Part shown: in pieces, positions 36,482 to 44,118 of the stretch
Numbering within the stretch: the first letter of the stretch is position 1
Layout of the letters: every line of letters starts with the position of its first letter
NCBI GenBank assembly: GCA_001302245.1
Contig: LGYU01000019.1
Span: 1-64,000 of the forward strand
Length of the DNA: 64,000 bases
Direction: 5' to 3'
Source of the DNA: Chitinophagaceae bacterium PMP191F
Lineage (GTDB): Bacteria > Bacteroidota > Bacteroidia > Chitinophagales > Chitinophagaceae
Made by a program: the position numbers and the translations under genes
Notes under the pieces: generated by a model
Database searches by the model: none
Seen by the model: the letters and a program-made list of their open reading frames with translations, nothing else
What the model was told of the DNA's origin: nothing

Positions 36482-36965
36482 AGTCGTTAAATTGAAATTG
36501 ATTAATAGAAATATTAAATACCGGTATGGATGGTGCCGACACTATTTGTGGCTGCAGACTTTTTAATTGAACGTGGGGTATTGTAAAGTCTGGCTGTAGA
36601 TGCTTAATAGCAAAAGGTGCCTGCGCCAGGACATGCTCATTTATATATTGTAGCGTTTGATGGTCTACAGCGATGCGTTTAAGGGCAAGCGATATTTTTG
36701 TTGATCGCCATACATTACTCATAATAACGTCAATGGTATCTGTGCCAACGGGTAACCTGCAGACAGCTGCGCCTGTAGATTGCCGGTAAACAGCCTTGCC
36801 TGGCCGGATACTTATTTTACCAGTGTGCACGGCATCCCAACTGATCAGTAACAACAGTTTGTTTTCCAGTACAAGATCTATGCAGTCCAGGTGCCGGAAG
36901 TGAGGCGGATGGAAATCTGATAGTTGTTGCAGCCATTTTAAAAGCCGGTAAAAAAACGGTTTCAT
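36471..36965 (-). CDS. Hypothetical first protein of the DUF4407 operon
   Basis: The 164-residue protein has no signal peptide or clear membrane helix. It has a mixed fold with a beta-rich centre (DLVLENKLLLLISWDAVHTG) and a C-terminus rich in proline, valine and isoleucine. I do not recognise it. Its 3' end overlaps the DUF4407 gene by 11 bp, so it is translated together with it. A cytoplasmic adaptor for the membrane proteins is possible. About 36 bp separate it from the small Cys-containing gene upstream. Confidence 0.55.
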   Translation of the reverse strand: MKPFFYRLLKWLQQLSDFHPPHFRHLDCIDLVLENKLLLLISWDAVHTGKISIRPGKAVYRQSTGAAVCRLPVGTDTIDVIMSNVWRSTKISLALKRIAVDHQTLQYINEHVLAQAPFAIKHLQPDFTIPHVQLKSLQPQIVSAPSIPVFNISINQFQFNDYAP

Positions 36966-37001
36966 TTATAAAACGGTTTAGGGAACAGGGTATATACTGG
37001 T

Positions 37002-37232
37002 TCAGGGGGTACTGTTATGTTCATGGTCACGTTCCCAGTCGCACAGGGTCTTGTTGCTTTTTCTGGCACTATCCAGCGTTGTTTCGATGACCCGGTAATG
37101 ACAATTACTGAGGCCGCGGCAATTGGCTTTGTAATGGTATTTAATAGCATTTTTGCTATCGCACACATACACCGTAGTGGTAGTACAGGTAATGTTTGTA
37201 AAAAATAACAGTACTGGTAAAATCGGTTTCAT
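37002..37232 (-). CDS. Small secreted cysteine-containing protein
   Basis: The 76-residue product has a signal-peptide-like start (MKPILPVLLFFTNITCTTTT) and a short domain VYVCDSKNAIKYHYKANCRG followed by LSNCHYRVIETT and KTLCDWE. The C...C...C...C spacing with the YH-NCRGLSNC core recurs in many small Bacteroidota proteins and suggests a metal site or two disulphides. Function is unknown. It precedes the DUF4407 operon on the same strand and may be co-transcribed with it. Confidence 0.65.
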   Translation of the reverse strand: MKPILPVLLFFTNITCTTTTVYVCDSKNAIKYHYKANCRGLSNCHYRVIETTLDSARKSNKTLCDWERDHEHNSTP

Positions 37233-37316
37233 GCTCCGGGTATGTGAAAGGGCTACAATAGAACAATCCTGCCGGGTATGAATAGTAAAAAACGGCTGAT
37301 TAAATGTTTAACCGGC

Positions 37317-37562
37317 TCACTTTACAATGGTCAGATGCATTTCCGGTATACCTGGTTCTGTATTACAGGGTTTGCAACAGTGTATACAACCACTTACACC
37401 GGTATAGTAATAATGTGCTGAAAGCATTGCTTCCTCCAGTGATTCGTGTACGCCTATATCTATCCTTTTGTCAGGGTTCAGCAGCCGGGTACAGTTTTCG
37501 TGGTGCATCTGGTGATATCCGTCATCCTGTTCGTATACCGAAACGAAATAGCGGAGTTTCAT
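37317..37562 (-). CDS. Small Cys/His protein, possible metal binder
   Basis: The 81-residue protein shows paired motifs MHHENCTRLL and GCIHCCKPC, spaced about 40 residues apart, as in small zinc-ribbon-like or Ada-like metal sites. It has no signal peptide and is predicted cytoplasmic. No named family is recognised. It lies between the response regulator gene and the small secreted cysteine protein gene, on the same strand but with gaps of 84 and 174 bp, so operon membership is unclear. Confidence 0.6.
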   Translation of the reverse strand: MKLRYFVSVYEQDDGYHQMHHENCTRLLNPDKRIDIGVHESLEEAMLSAHYYYTGVSGCIHCCKPCNTEPGIPEMHLTIVK

Positions 37563-37736
37563 AATAGAAAAGATTTAATTGATACAGGACAAATGTAAAC
37601 AGGGGCGAAGGTCTTTTTTTACGGGAAACCGTATCCTGCAGCATTCGTACGAAAGAATTACAGAATTGCTGTTACTGCAATGCAGGAAGGGATCGCTAAC
37701 GGTTATTGGGAAACAGATCGCCGGGAGTGTAGGGCG

Positions 37737-38402
37737 TCAGATAATGCCCATGTCTTTGCAATAGGCTACCAGTTGTTCATTGTTGGAGAAACCGAATACC
37801 TCCCGCATGTAATTAAGACGTTTTTCAACGCTGCTTAAACCGGAAGGTTTGATCTTGTTTTGCTGCAGGTGTGCGGGAATATCTTTCTGGCGAAAACCCT
37901 GTGACAGCAGGTGTATAATGATGATGTCGAATGAAGTGAAATCGTGAGCGTTCTTTTGTTTGATCAACTGCATTACATGTCTGGGGAAATAGCGCTGGTT
38001 GTTATTGATATGTTCTATGGCCAGTTTAAGTTCTTTGGCATCGTTCCTGGCCTTACGTACATAGCCATCAACCTCCAGTTTGTTGAAAAGCATTTCGATG
38101 GTAGCGGCATCGCCAGACGCAGAGAATACCAGTACTTTCAGATCAGGCTGTGCCTGTCGTGCAGCGGTAATAAGTGCTGCTCCACCGGTGATCTGCTGCG
38201 GACGGCCATCTTCTTCAAATGACAGATCGGTAATGAGCAGGTCGTAAGACTGATGTGCTGCTACGGCTTTTTGTATATTGCGCAGGGCATCATCACAATA
38301 GTATACATATTCCGTATCAACCAACCCCAGTTCTTCCAGGGTTTTCTGTACAGATATGTTGGCACTTTCGTGATCTTCTGCTATAAGTACTTTTCTGATC
38401 AT
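37737..38402 (-). CDS. Response regulator, partner of the TPR kinase
   Basis: The 221-residue protein has a receiver domain (VLIAEDHESANISVQKTLEE; phospho-acceptor D59 in LLITDLSFEED). A C-terminal helical domain from about 145 to 215 (FTSFDIIIIHLLSQGFRQKD, then SSVEKRLNYMREVFGFSNNE) looks like a diverged LuxR/NarL-type HTH. Its start overlaps the stop of the histidine kinase gene by four bases (ATGA), the typical arrangement of a coupled two-component pair. Targets are unknown; the small-protein and DUF4407 genes downstream on the same strand are candidates. Confidence 0.85.
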   Translation of the reverse strand: MIRKVLIAEDHESANISVQKTLEELGLVDTEYVYYCDDALRNIQKAVAAHQSYDLLITDLSFEEDGRPQQITGGAALITAARQAQPDLKVLVFSASGDAATIEMLFNKLEVDGYVRKARNDAKELKLAIEHINNNQRYFPRHVMQLIKQKNAHDFTSFDIIIIHLLSQGFRQKDIPAHLQQNKIKPSGLSSVEKRLNYMREVFGFSNNEQLVAYCKDMGII

Positions 38403-40066
38403 TTTGATTTTGCAATTGGAACATGAACCAGGATCTTCAGTCCTTTTGTAGTTGTTTTGTCAAAAGTAATCCTGCCCCCGATACTTTTAATACGGGAAAC
38501 CGTATTGTTGAGCCCATTTCCATACTGAAACTCCTGTGGAACACCAATGCCATCGTCTGTATACCGGATCTCTATATGATCTTCCTGCTGTTCAAATTTT
38601 ACAACAACATTCCGGGCATCACTGTGTTTTTGCATATTTACCATCAGTTCCTGCAGAATGTGTTTCAGTTCCTTTTTTGCCTGCTCTTTTACATTGTTCC
38701 ATAGCTCTTTAGAATTTCCGGTTAACAGTACGTTGGTATTGGAAGTGCCAAATGATGTCAGCAGGCCGGCTACAGTTTCATGGAAGTCTGTATGCATATT
38801 TCCGGAATGTTCATACGATATATCGCGTGATTGATTGTACAGGTCTTCTATTTTATCCAGTAATGATTCTGTTTCTATAGTGGAGCTGTGCTCAATTTCT
38901 GCCATAATGCGGTAAAGACCATTGGCTACCACATCGTGTATTTTCTGTGATGCTTTCAACTGTTGTTCGCGGATGATCTGTTGTTTTCTTTTTCTGTACC
39001 AGGTAATGGATATAACAACAGCCAACAGGAAAACAAAAATGATCCCGAATAGCCATACACGCTGCCAGATGATCTGGTATCTTTTTTCTGAATTGTCTTT
39101 TTGCAATAACAGGTTGTCTGCCTTGTTCTTTTCTACATCGTAACGAATCAGTGCAAACTGGTTTTTGGCCGCATTACGGGCCGTCTGGATACTATCGTTC
39201 AAGTGCTGATAAAGAGTAAAATACTGCCTGGAGGCTTTGGCAGGACTGAGCGTGATCAGTTTTTGCAGTGCTTCCAGCTCATCATCGGGACTGGCAATCT
39301 GCTGTGCTATTGCATACATGCGGGTGGCATATACCAGGGCTGAATCGGGGTTGGTTGATGCATAGTAATCAGACAGGTGCGCATAGCTGGCATTTAATCC
39401 CCATTCATCTTTCATTTCTTTACGGAACTGTAAAGCTCTCCAGAATTCCGGTGCTGCATAGTAAGCAGGGTTCTGCAACCACCTGGCAACGGCAAGGTTG
39501 GATACTGTTCTGGCATATTCTCTTTTATTTTTCTTACTCAGTTCTATCGCTTGCTGATAGATTTTAATAGCCTGGGTATAATTGCCCTTTTTTTTATAAA
39601 CCAGCGCTTTGTTATTCAATATGATCCCCTGGAGATGTTCTTCTTTGGTGAGTGACAGCGCCCGGTCAAAATAACCTGCTGCAGCGTCGTAATCTTTTAG
39701 CTTCAGGCTGCTGCTGCCCAGTTCATTGTAAGTGGATAATAAACAATGCAGATCACTTTTCTTTTTGGGATTCAGGTGGTTGACTGCCATTAACAGGCTT
39801 TCTTCACTACCAAAATAATCGCCCGCATCGGCCTGGATGCCTGCCATATTATTGTAAGCCATGGCAACCTGTAAACTGTCGTGGGAACTGGTAGCTACTT
39901 TATTAAAGTAGTAATAGGCTGAATCACGGTTCTTACTTAAAAAAGAGTCGCCTGTTTTGTAATCAGGTTCTGCAACCGGGGGAGTTGCCGGATGTTGCCG
40001 ACTGCATGCACAGATACACATGATCAGCATTAACAGGGAGGGGTGTAGTCCTTTCAATAATGACAA
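38399..40066 (-). CDS. TPR-containing sensor histidine kinase
   Basis: The 555-residue protein has a lipoprotein-like start (LMLIMCICACSRQHPATPP) and about six tetratricopeptide repeats in the periplasm (60-310). One membrane helix (about 330-352: VWLFGIIFVFLLAVVISITW) follows. The cytoplasmic kinase core is of the HisKA_3/NarX-DesK type: QKIHDVVANGLYRIMAEIEH with H377, and an HATPase domain HILQELMVNMQKHSDARNVV then DDGIGVP and NGLNNTVSRIKSIGG. It phosphorylates the response regulator encoded in the overlapping downstream gene. Such TPR kinases are common in Bacteroidota, and their signals are mostly unknown. Confidence 0.9.
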   Translation of the reverse strand: MSLLKGLHPSLLMLIMCICACSRQHPATPPVAEPDYKTGDSFLSKNRDSAYYYFNKVATSSHDSLQVAMAYNNMAGIQADAGDYFGSEESLLMAVNHLNPKKKSDLHCLLSTYNELGSSSLKLKDYDAAAGYFDRALSLTKEEHLQGIILNNKALVYKKKGNYTQAIKIYQQAIELSKKNKREYARTVSNLAVARWLQNPAYYAAPEFWRALQFRKEMKDEWGLNASYAHLSDYYASTNPDSALVYATRMYAIAQQIASPDDELEALQKLITLSPAKASRQYFTLYQHLNDSIQTARNAAKNQFALIRYDVEKNKADNLLLQKDNSEKRYQIIWQRVWLFGIIFVFLLAVVISITWYRKRKQQIIREQQLKASQKIHDVVANGLYRIMAEIEHSSTIETESLLDKIEDLYNQSRDISYEHSGNMHTDFHETVAGLLTSFGTSNTNVLLTGNSKELWNNVKEQAKKELKHILQELMVNMQKHSDARNVVVKFEQQEDHIEIRYTDDGIGVPQEFQYGNGLNNTVSRIKSIGGRITFDKTTTKGLKILVHVPIAKSK

Positions 40067-40123
40067 TTTCCCTTAAAAATAAAAAAAACGTATATTTTTA
40101 AACAGTAATGTTGAGGTTAAAAA

Positions 40124-40151
40124 AGTAAGGCAAGAAAATTCCTGCCTTACT
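40124..40151 (-). terminator. Terminator after the His-rich microprotein gene
   Basis: AGTAAGGCA (40124-40132) pairs with TGCCTTACT (40143-40151). On the minus strand the stem is followed directly by a run of six T. It separates the microprotein gene from the histidine kinase gene. Confidence 0.85.
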
Positions 40152-40161
40152 CCTTTAACTG

Positions 40162-40341
40162 TTACGGTTGACCGGGGGTGGAAGGTTTGGGTGGAATACG
40201 CCCGGTTTCGCCGCCTGTATCTTCACCGCCATCTCCATCGTCATCCAGGGTGGTAACCTGTGAGTTGTTGTGATGGGTATGTTTATGAGTATGTGTAGGG
40301 CATGCAAATGCCCAGAATATCGCCAGTATTAATGGTAACAT
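40162..40341 (-). CDS. His/Asp-rich secreted microprotein
   Basis: A 59-residue frame starts at the ATG at 40341. It has a short hydrophobic N-terminus (MLPLILAIFWAFACP) that could be a signal peptide, with a cysteine at its end that might take a lipid. Next come a histidine cluster (THTHKHTHH), an acidic glycine-rich stretch (TLDDDGDGGEDTGGETG) and a proline-rich end. The composition suggests metal or calcium binding in the envelope. A proper terminator follows its stop after about 10 bp, which supports a real transcript. No family is recognised. Confidence 0.5.
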   Translation of the reverse strand: MLPLILAIFWAFACPTHTHKHTHHNNSQVTTLDDDGDGGEDTGGETGRIPPKPSTPGQP

Positions 40342-40686
40342 TTTTAAAAGTTTAAATTGGGGAGTAATGGCTGCTACCGGTTTTGGTGCAGCGTTGTAAG
40401 TGCGGCAGGAAGCGCTTCTTGCCTGTTTGGGAAGTGTGGTGAGCGTTGATCACGGAAGCCAGTAAACGCTTCCCAAAGCCGTTCGATAACTGCCGTAATC
40501 ATTGCTCTGGCAGCAACCGGTTCTGTACAGTGCACCTCTTAGCTATTGAGGGATCAACTGGTTGCCGGAACGAAGATAGAGTGGGGTAAAGGCCTGGTTG
40601 ACAGATGATTCCGATAATTCCAATCATTCCGTTGAAATTCCTGTAATTCCGGAACCCTCCTTTGTTTTACCTTATAATTGCCAGAA
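40342..40686. promoter_or_regulatory. Spacer with five ATTCC repeats before a membrane gene
   Basis: ATTCC occurs at 40608, 40617, 40626, 40637 and 40646, that is at steps of 9, 9, 11 and 9 bp, just upstream of the gene at 40687. The sequence CCTTTGTTTTACCTTATAATTG follows. The array could be an operator or a decayed 9-bp tandem repeat. The rest of the spacer shows nothing distinctive. Confidence 0.35.
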
Positions 40687-41601
40687 ATGTTTGCAGATTA
40701 TGAATCACTGGTAGTGCAGAGTTACCGGGATAAAAGGGATGCGAATACCCTTTCGCCACGTTTACTGCACCTGACACCTGCTAATCTTAAAGAAGAATGC
40801 ATAGCAGTTTGTGAAGAGAGATATGAGCGGAAGGATGATGGAATGCTCAGGACTTTTTTTAAGATGAGTGGTGACAGGGATACTTGTTTGCGGGTGATTA
40901 CTCAATGTGGTATAGATAAATTCAGGCCCCTGAAGAATTTTCTGGAAGGGAAAACCAGTACTACGGATGAAAAGAATATTGAGTTGCTGGCCTGGCTGAT
41001 AGACTTTAAACCCAGGCCATTTGACCTCCAAAGGAAATATAATTCTGATAACTCAACAGTTTCAGACAATTCAAAAGAGAAGGAGCCGGTAGCAGGGAAT
41101 TATACTGAAGAAGAGAATGCCGTGCATGAACCGGCGGGTATTATAAATGAAGAATGGGGTATGCCTGTACCTCAGCAGCTTTTTTCAACAACCCTGCGTC
41201 GTGGTTTTAAAAACAAGCTGGTTATTATTGCCGCAATGATACTGGTAACAGCCGGTGGACTTATTTATTGGGTATGGAGTGATAAAGCTGCAGCTGTTGT
41301 GCAGCCGGGGAATGGCTGGTGTATGTATTGGGCAGAGGATCATTATGAACCCATTTCGTGTAACCAGAAACCGGCTGGTAATACATTGGTGGTTGCGCTG
41401 GATTCTCAAAGAATCAGTAATTTTAAAAAGATCACCCGTATTGATACCATTACGTCCAGGTCGAAGGGGTTTGTATGGTATGTTAAGATCAATAATACTG
41501 TTGAGTTTTATACTGCAGATGGTTTTCACCCGGTAGATATACGATTGCGGTTAAGACCCATTACTGATTACATTATCAGGAAATATATTCCCGCTCCATA
41601 A
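40687..41601 (+). CDS. Single-pass membrane protein, unknown
   Basis: From the ATG at 40687 the product has 304 residues. An N-terminal soluble helical domain (1-120, with LTPANLKEECIAVCEERYER) is followed by an acidic linker, one membrane helix (about 183-203: LVIIAAMILVTAGGLIYWVW) and a C-terminal domain of about 100 residues with two cysteines (GWCMYWAEDHYEPISCNQKP). A TTG three codons upstream is rejected in favour of ATG. I do not recognise the family. It stands alone between divergent small genes and may connect cytoplasmic and periplasmic sides. Confidence 0.65.
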   Translation: MFADYESLVVQSYRDKRDANTLSPRLLHLTPANLKEECIAVCEERYERKDDGMLRTFFKMSGDRDTCLRVITQCGIDKFRPLKNFLEGKTSTTDEKNIELLAWLIDFKPRPFDLQRKYNSDNSTVSDNSKEKEPVAGNYTEEENAVHEPAGIINEEWGMPVPQQLFSTTLRRGFKNKLVIIAAMILVTAGGLIYWVWSDKAAAVVQPGNGWCMYWAEDHYEPISCNQKPAGNTLVVALDSQRISNFKKITRIDTITSRSKGFVWYVKINNTVEFYTADGFHPVDIRLRLRPITDYIIRKYIPAP

Positions 41602-41717
41602 TGAATATATCAATGAAATTGCAAAGGTTTGAATTGTCGCTTGCATAAATTGATCTGTAGAAAATATGGCATGAAAATCAATGCTGCTGGAAGTGTCAAC
41701 AGCTCATTTTCTCTTTA

Positions 41718-41725
41718 TACTTTTG
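41718..41725 (+). promoter_or_regulatory. Promoter -7 element of the nudK-like gene
   Basis: TACTTTTG matches TAnnTTTG. It lies about 45 bp before the ATG at 41770. No clear TTTG at -33 is seen. Confidence 0.6.
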
Positions 41726-41769
41726 CATCTAATATCCGGATGGATAAGTAATGTAAATATGGCCTTATT

Positions 41770-42348
41770 ATGATAGACAATGTAAAGATACTGGAGACAG
41801 CAGTATTATCTGACAACTGGTATGTGTTAAGGAAAATAACCTATCAGTATTCAAAAAAAGATGGTACCACGCAAATCCAGAGCCGCGAAGTATATGATAG
41901 AGGGAACGGTGCAACCATTCTGCTGTACAATAAAGAACTGCGTACTGTAATCCTGACAAAACAATTCAGGCTACCCACTTATGTAAACGGCAATGAAACA
42001 GGTATGTTGATTGAAGCCTGTGCCGGTCTGCTGGATAAAGACAACCCCGAAGATTGTATCAGGAGAGAAACGGAAGAAGAAACGGGTTACAAAGTAACTG
42101 ATGTACGCAAGGTATTTGAAGCGTATATGTCGCCGGGGTCTGTAACCGAGATATTATATTTCTTTATTGCTGAATATTCCCGCGAAATGAAGGTAGCAGC
42201 AGGAGGTGGCGTAGCACATGAGGAAGAAAATATTGATGTATTGGAGATCGGGATTGACAATGCAATGGCAATGATGGATTCGGGTGAGATAAAAGATGGA
42301 AAAACCATTATGTTATTGCAATACATTAAGCTTCATCATATTCTATAA
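41770..42348 (+). CDS. nudK: NUDIX hydrolase, GDP-mannose pyrophosphatase type
   Basis: The 192-residue protein shows the NudK pattern [16 protein letters not shown] (39-54), [15 protein letters not shown] (61-75) and [11 protein letters not shown] (79-89). The Nudix helix REXXEEXGX is at 99-107 (RETEEETGY), inside a box that starts at G86. Enzymes of this group split GDP-mannose or ADP-ribose-like nucleoside diphosphate sugars, with magnesium, in the cytoplasm. The gene is monocistronic behind a good TACTTTTG promoter element. Substrate choice within the group cannot be read from sequence alone. Confidence 0.85.
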   Translation: MIDNVKILETAVLSDNWYVLRKITYQYSKKDGTTQIQSREVYDRGNGATILLYNKELRTVILTKQFRLPTYVNGNETGMLIEACAGLLDKDNPEDCIRRETEEETGYKVTDVRKVFEAYMSPGSVTEILYFFIAEYSREMKVAAGGGVAHEEENIDVLEIGIDNAMAMMDSGEIKDGKTIMLLQYIKLHHIL

Positions 42349-42578
42349 TACAAGCTCCCATATAGCTGGCGGGGTAAAAGCTGATCTTCTATTCATCCCG
42401 GTTCCGGATAAACTATTCATGAGGGCCGTTCCGGCATCAGGGTGCTATTGAATTGTTAAGCGCTGATTATTACACCCGGTTTGCCGTATCTTACTGCGTT
42501 GCTATATTCAGAACAGGCTAAGCCTGTATCCCGGATATCATTAACCGTATTGTATTGCTAACATTTTAAATGTAATAT

Positions 42579-43259
42579 ATGGGCCTTTTTGACAAGATCT
42601 TTGGTGTAGGAAATAAGAAACAGGGGAATACCGGCGGAGAAGAAGAAAAAAAAGCACAGGAACGGGCTGAACAGGATTACCAACTGAAAGAACAGGGACT
42701 TGAAAATGTATTGGGTAAAATGCACGATGTGGTAGGGCATGCAGTGATCCCTTTTGCCGCTGGTGGTACTGTTGATATGTATTATTTCTCCAACCACATT
42801 GCAGGGACGGGTTTTGCTACCATGGAATTACTGGATGAAAATGGAAGTGGTCCTCAACCCAATGAATACGGTACTTATGAACTGGTGGCTTTTACCAGGT
42901 ATCCCTACAATACGAATGAGAACAGGGATACTGCTTTTGATACCATTGAAAGGCATATCTGTGGATTGTTTACAGTGATTGGCAATTACGCATCAGACGC
43001 TGTGCTGAAACCGGGCGACACCTGTGAAGTGCCGGGCGATAATGATGACGAATACTGTTGCGTGGTATTTGACCTGTATAAGCCTGGCAACAAAGTATTC
43101 AATGTTGGTAACCGGAAACATCATTTGCTACTGGTGATTGAGATTTTCAATAGCGAAATGGAATTTGCCAGGAAAAACGGAAGCAGCCTGTTATTTGAAA
43201 AACTAAAACAGGCAGGTCATTATCCCTATAGCGACCTGGATAGAGAAGCCGTAGTGTAA
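42579..43259 (+). CDS. Suppressor-of-fused (SUFU) domain protein
   Basis: The 226-residue protein has a charged N-terminal helix (1-50) and a SUFU-type domain: GTVDMYYFSNHIAGTGFATM, then YELVAFTRYPYN, the helix AFDTIERHICGLFTVIGNYA, and CCVVFDLYKPGNKVFNVGNR toward the C-terminus. In bacteria SUFU domains are frequent immunity proteins of polymorphic toxin systems, but many stand alone. No toxin gene is next to this one, so it may be an orphan immunity protein or have another binding role. It has no signal peptide and should be cytoplasmic. Confidence 0.75.
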   Translation: MGLFDKIFGVGNKKQGNTGGEEEKKAQERAEQDYQLKEQGLENVLGKMHDVVGHAVIPFAAGGTVDMYYFSNHIAGTGFATMELLDENGSGPQPNEYGTYELVAFTRYPYNTNENRDTAFDTIERHICGLFTVIGNYASDAVLKPGDTCEVPGDNDDEYCCVVFDLYKPGNKVFNVGNRKHHLLLVIEIFNSEMEFARKNGSSLLFEKLKQAGHYPYSDLDREAVV

Positions 43260-43504
43260 TGGTTTGGAAATTTAATATTAGCAGCACGAAGAATATTTAA
43301 ATATCATTTCTTCATGGGATATTTCAAGTGGCGTAACAGGAGAGTGGAGTTGGGCAGTAAGAAATTTGTCGGACCATTGGGATAAATTTATTATGGATTT
43401 GGGTGACAGAGGGCAACGACGTTTCAGGATGGAGAAGTTCCTGAAAAAGCAAACTGCTTGATTGATAAAATAGCTGCCTGTGATAATTTTTGGGGGCTGT
43501 ACAG

Positions 43505-43996
43505 CTATATAAATATGAAAATAAAACACAGTAGGTTCAGTATTGACCAAAATAAAATGGCTGAAACCTGTGCAAAGCTACGAGATGGTTTGGCGTGGCG
43601 GATATTATCGTTAAGCCTGGTTTCCCACCCTAATTGCGGAAAATCTTCCTGTATAATAGCTTTTTCATAATTCTTTTCTATATAAGTACTGATAAGCTCC
43701 ATGCGCATATACAATGCAAACACCCGGAAGGAAAATAATGCAGCAATGAGAAAAGGCATCGGTTTAAGCAGGTGATAATAATTGGCAACTTCCTTTTGAT
43801 GTGTAACGATTATTGTACAGACACTGGCTGCAGCAATAATAGCATAACGAGCCAACTGATTGGTTTCACTTTGAGTGGCTGCAATCTCCCCGCATAGCCT
43901 GTCATATTCCTTTTGAGCAAGTTCGGCAGATAGTGGATTCATATTGATTGATATTTGGTATATACTAATATCGGCCGATTTTGGCGGTTTAGCCAT
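43505..43996 (-). CDS. Small membrane protein, unknown
   Basis: The 163-residue product has membrane helices near 50-65 (ARYAIIAAASVCTIIVTH), 78-98 (PMPFLIAALFSFRVFALYM) and at the very C-terminus (AILFWSILNLLCFIFIFI). Helical polar segments lie between them. An internal ATG at 43942 gives a 145-residue form starting MNPLSAELAQKEYDRLCGEI that may be the real start. The layout resembles small SLATT-like membrane proteins, but no match is claimed. It is transcribed alone. The 245 bp between it and the SUFU gene show only a short broken frame. Confidence 0.55.
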   Translation of the reverse strand: MAKPPKSADISIYQISINMNPLSAELAQKEYDRLCGEIAATQSETNQLARYAIIAAASVCTIIVTHQKEVANYYHLLKPMPFLIAALFSFRVFALYMRMELISTYIEKNYEKAIIQEDFPQLGWETRLNDNIRHAKPSRSFAQVSAILFWSILNLLCFIFIFI

Positions 43997-44045
43997 CGTG
44001 TTTTAACGGTATTTCATAGATGCAATGTTTTTGAACTGTAACAGT

Positions 44046-44077
44046 AAAAGCCCGTTAATAGAAATTAGCGGGCTTTT
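44046..44077 (-). terminator. Terminator of the mgtC-mgtA operon
   Basis: AAAAGCCCG (44046-44054) pairs perfectly with CGGGCTTTT (44069-44077), with further pairing possible in the loop. It lies about 40 bp after the mgtA stop and has T runs on both strands. Confidence 0.88.
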
Positions 44078-44118
44078 TGCTTGTATTGTCTTATTTCATA
44101 GGGGTTGCATTCTGGCTA

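Noticed and set aside
40678-40686. TTG start for the membrane protein at 40687
   Set aside because: An ATG follows three codons later, and no feature favours the longer form.
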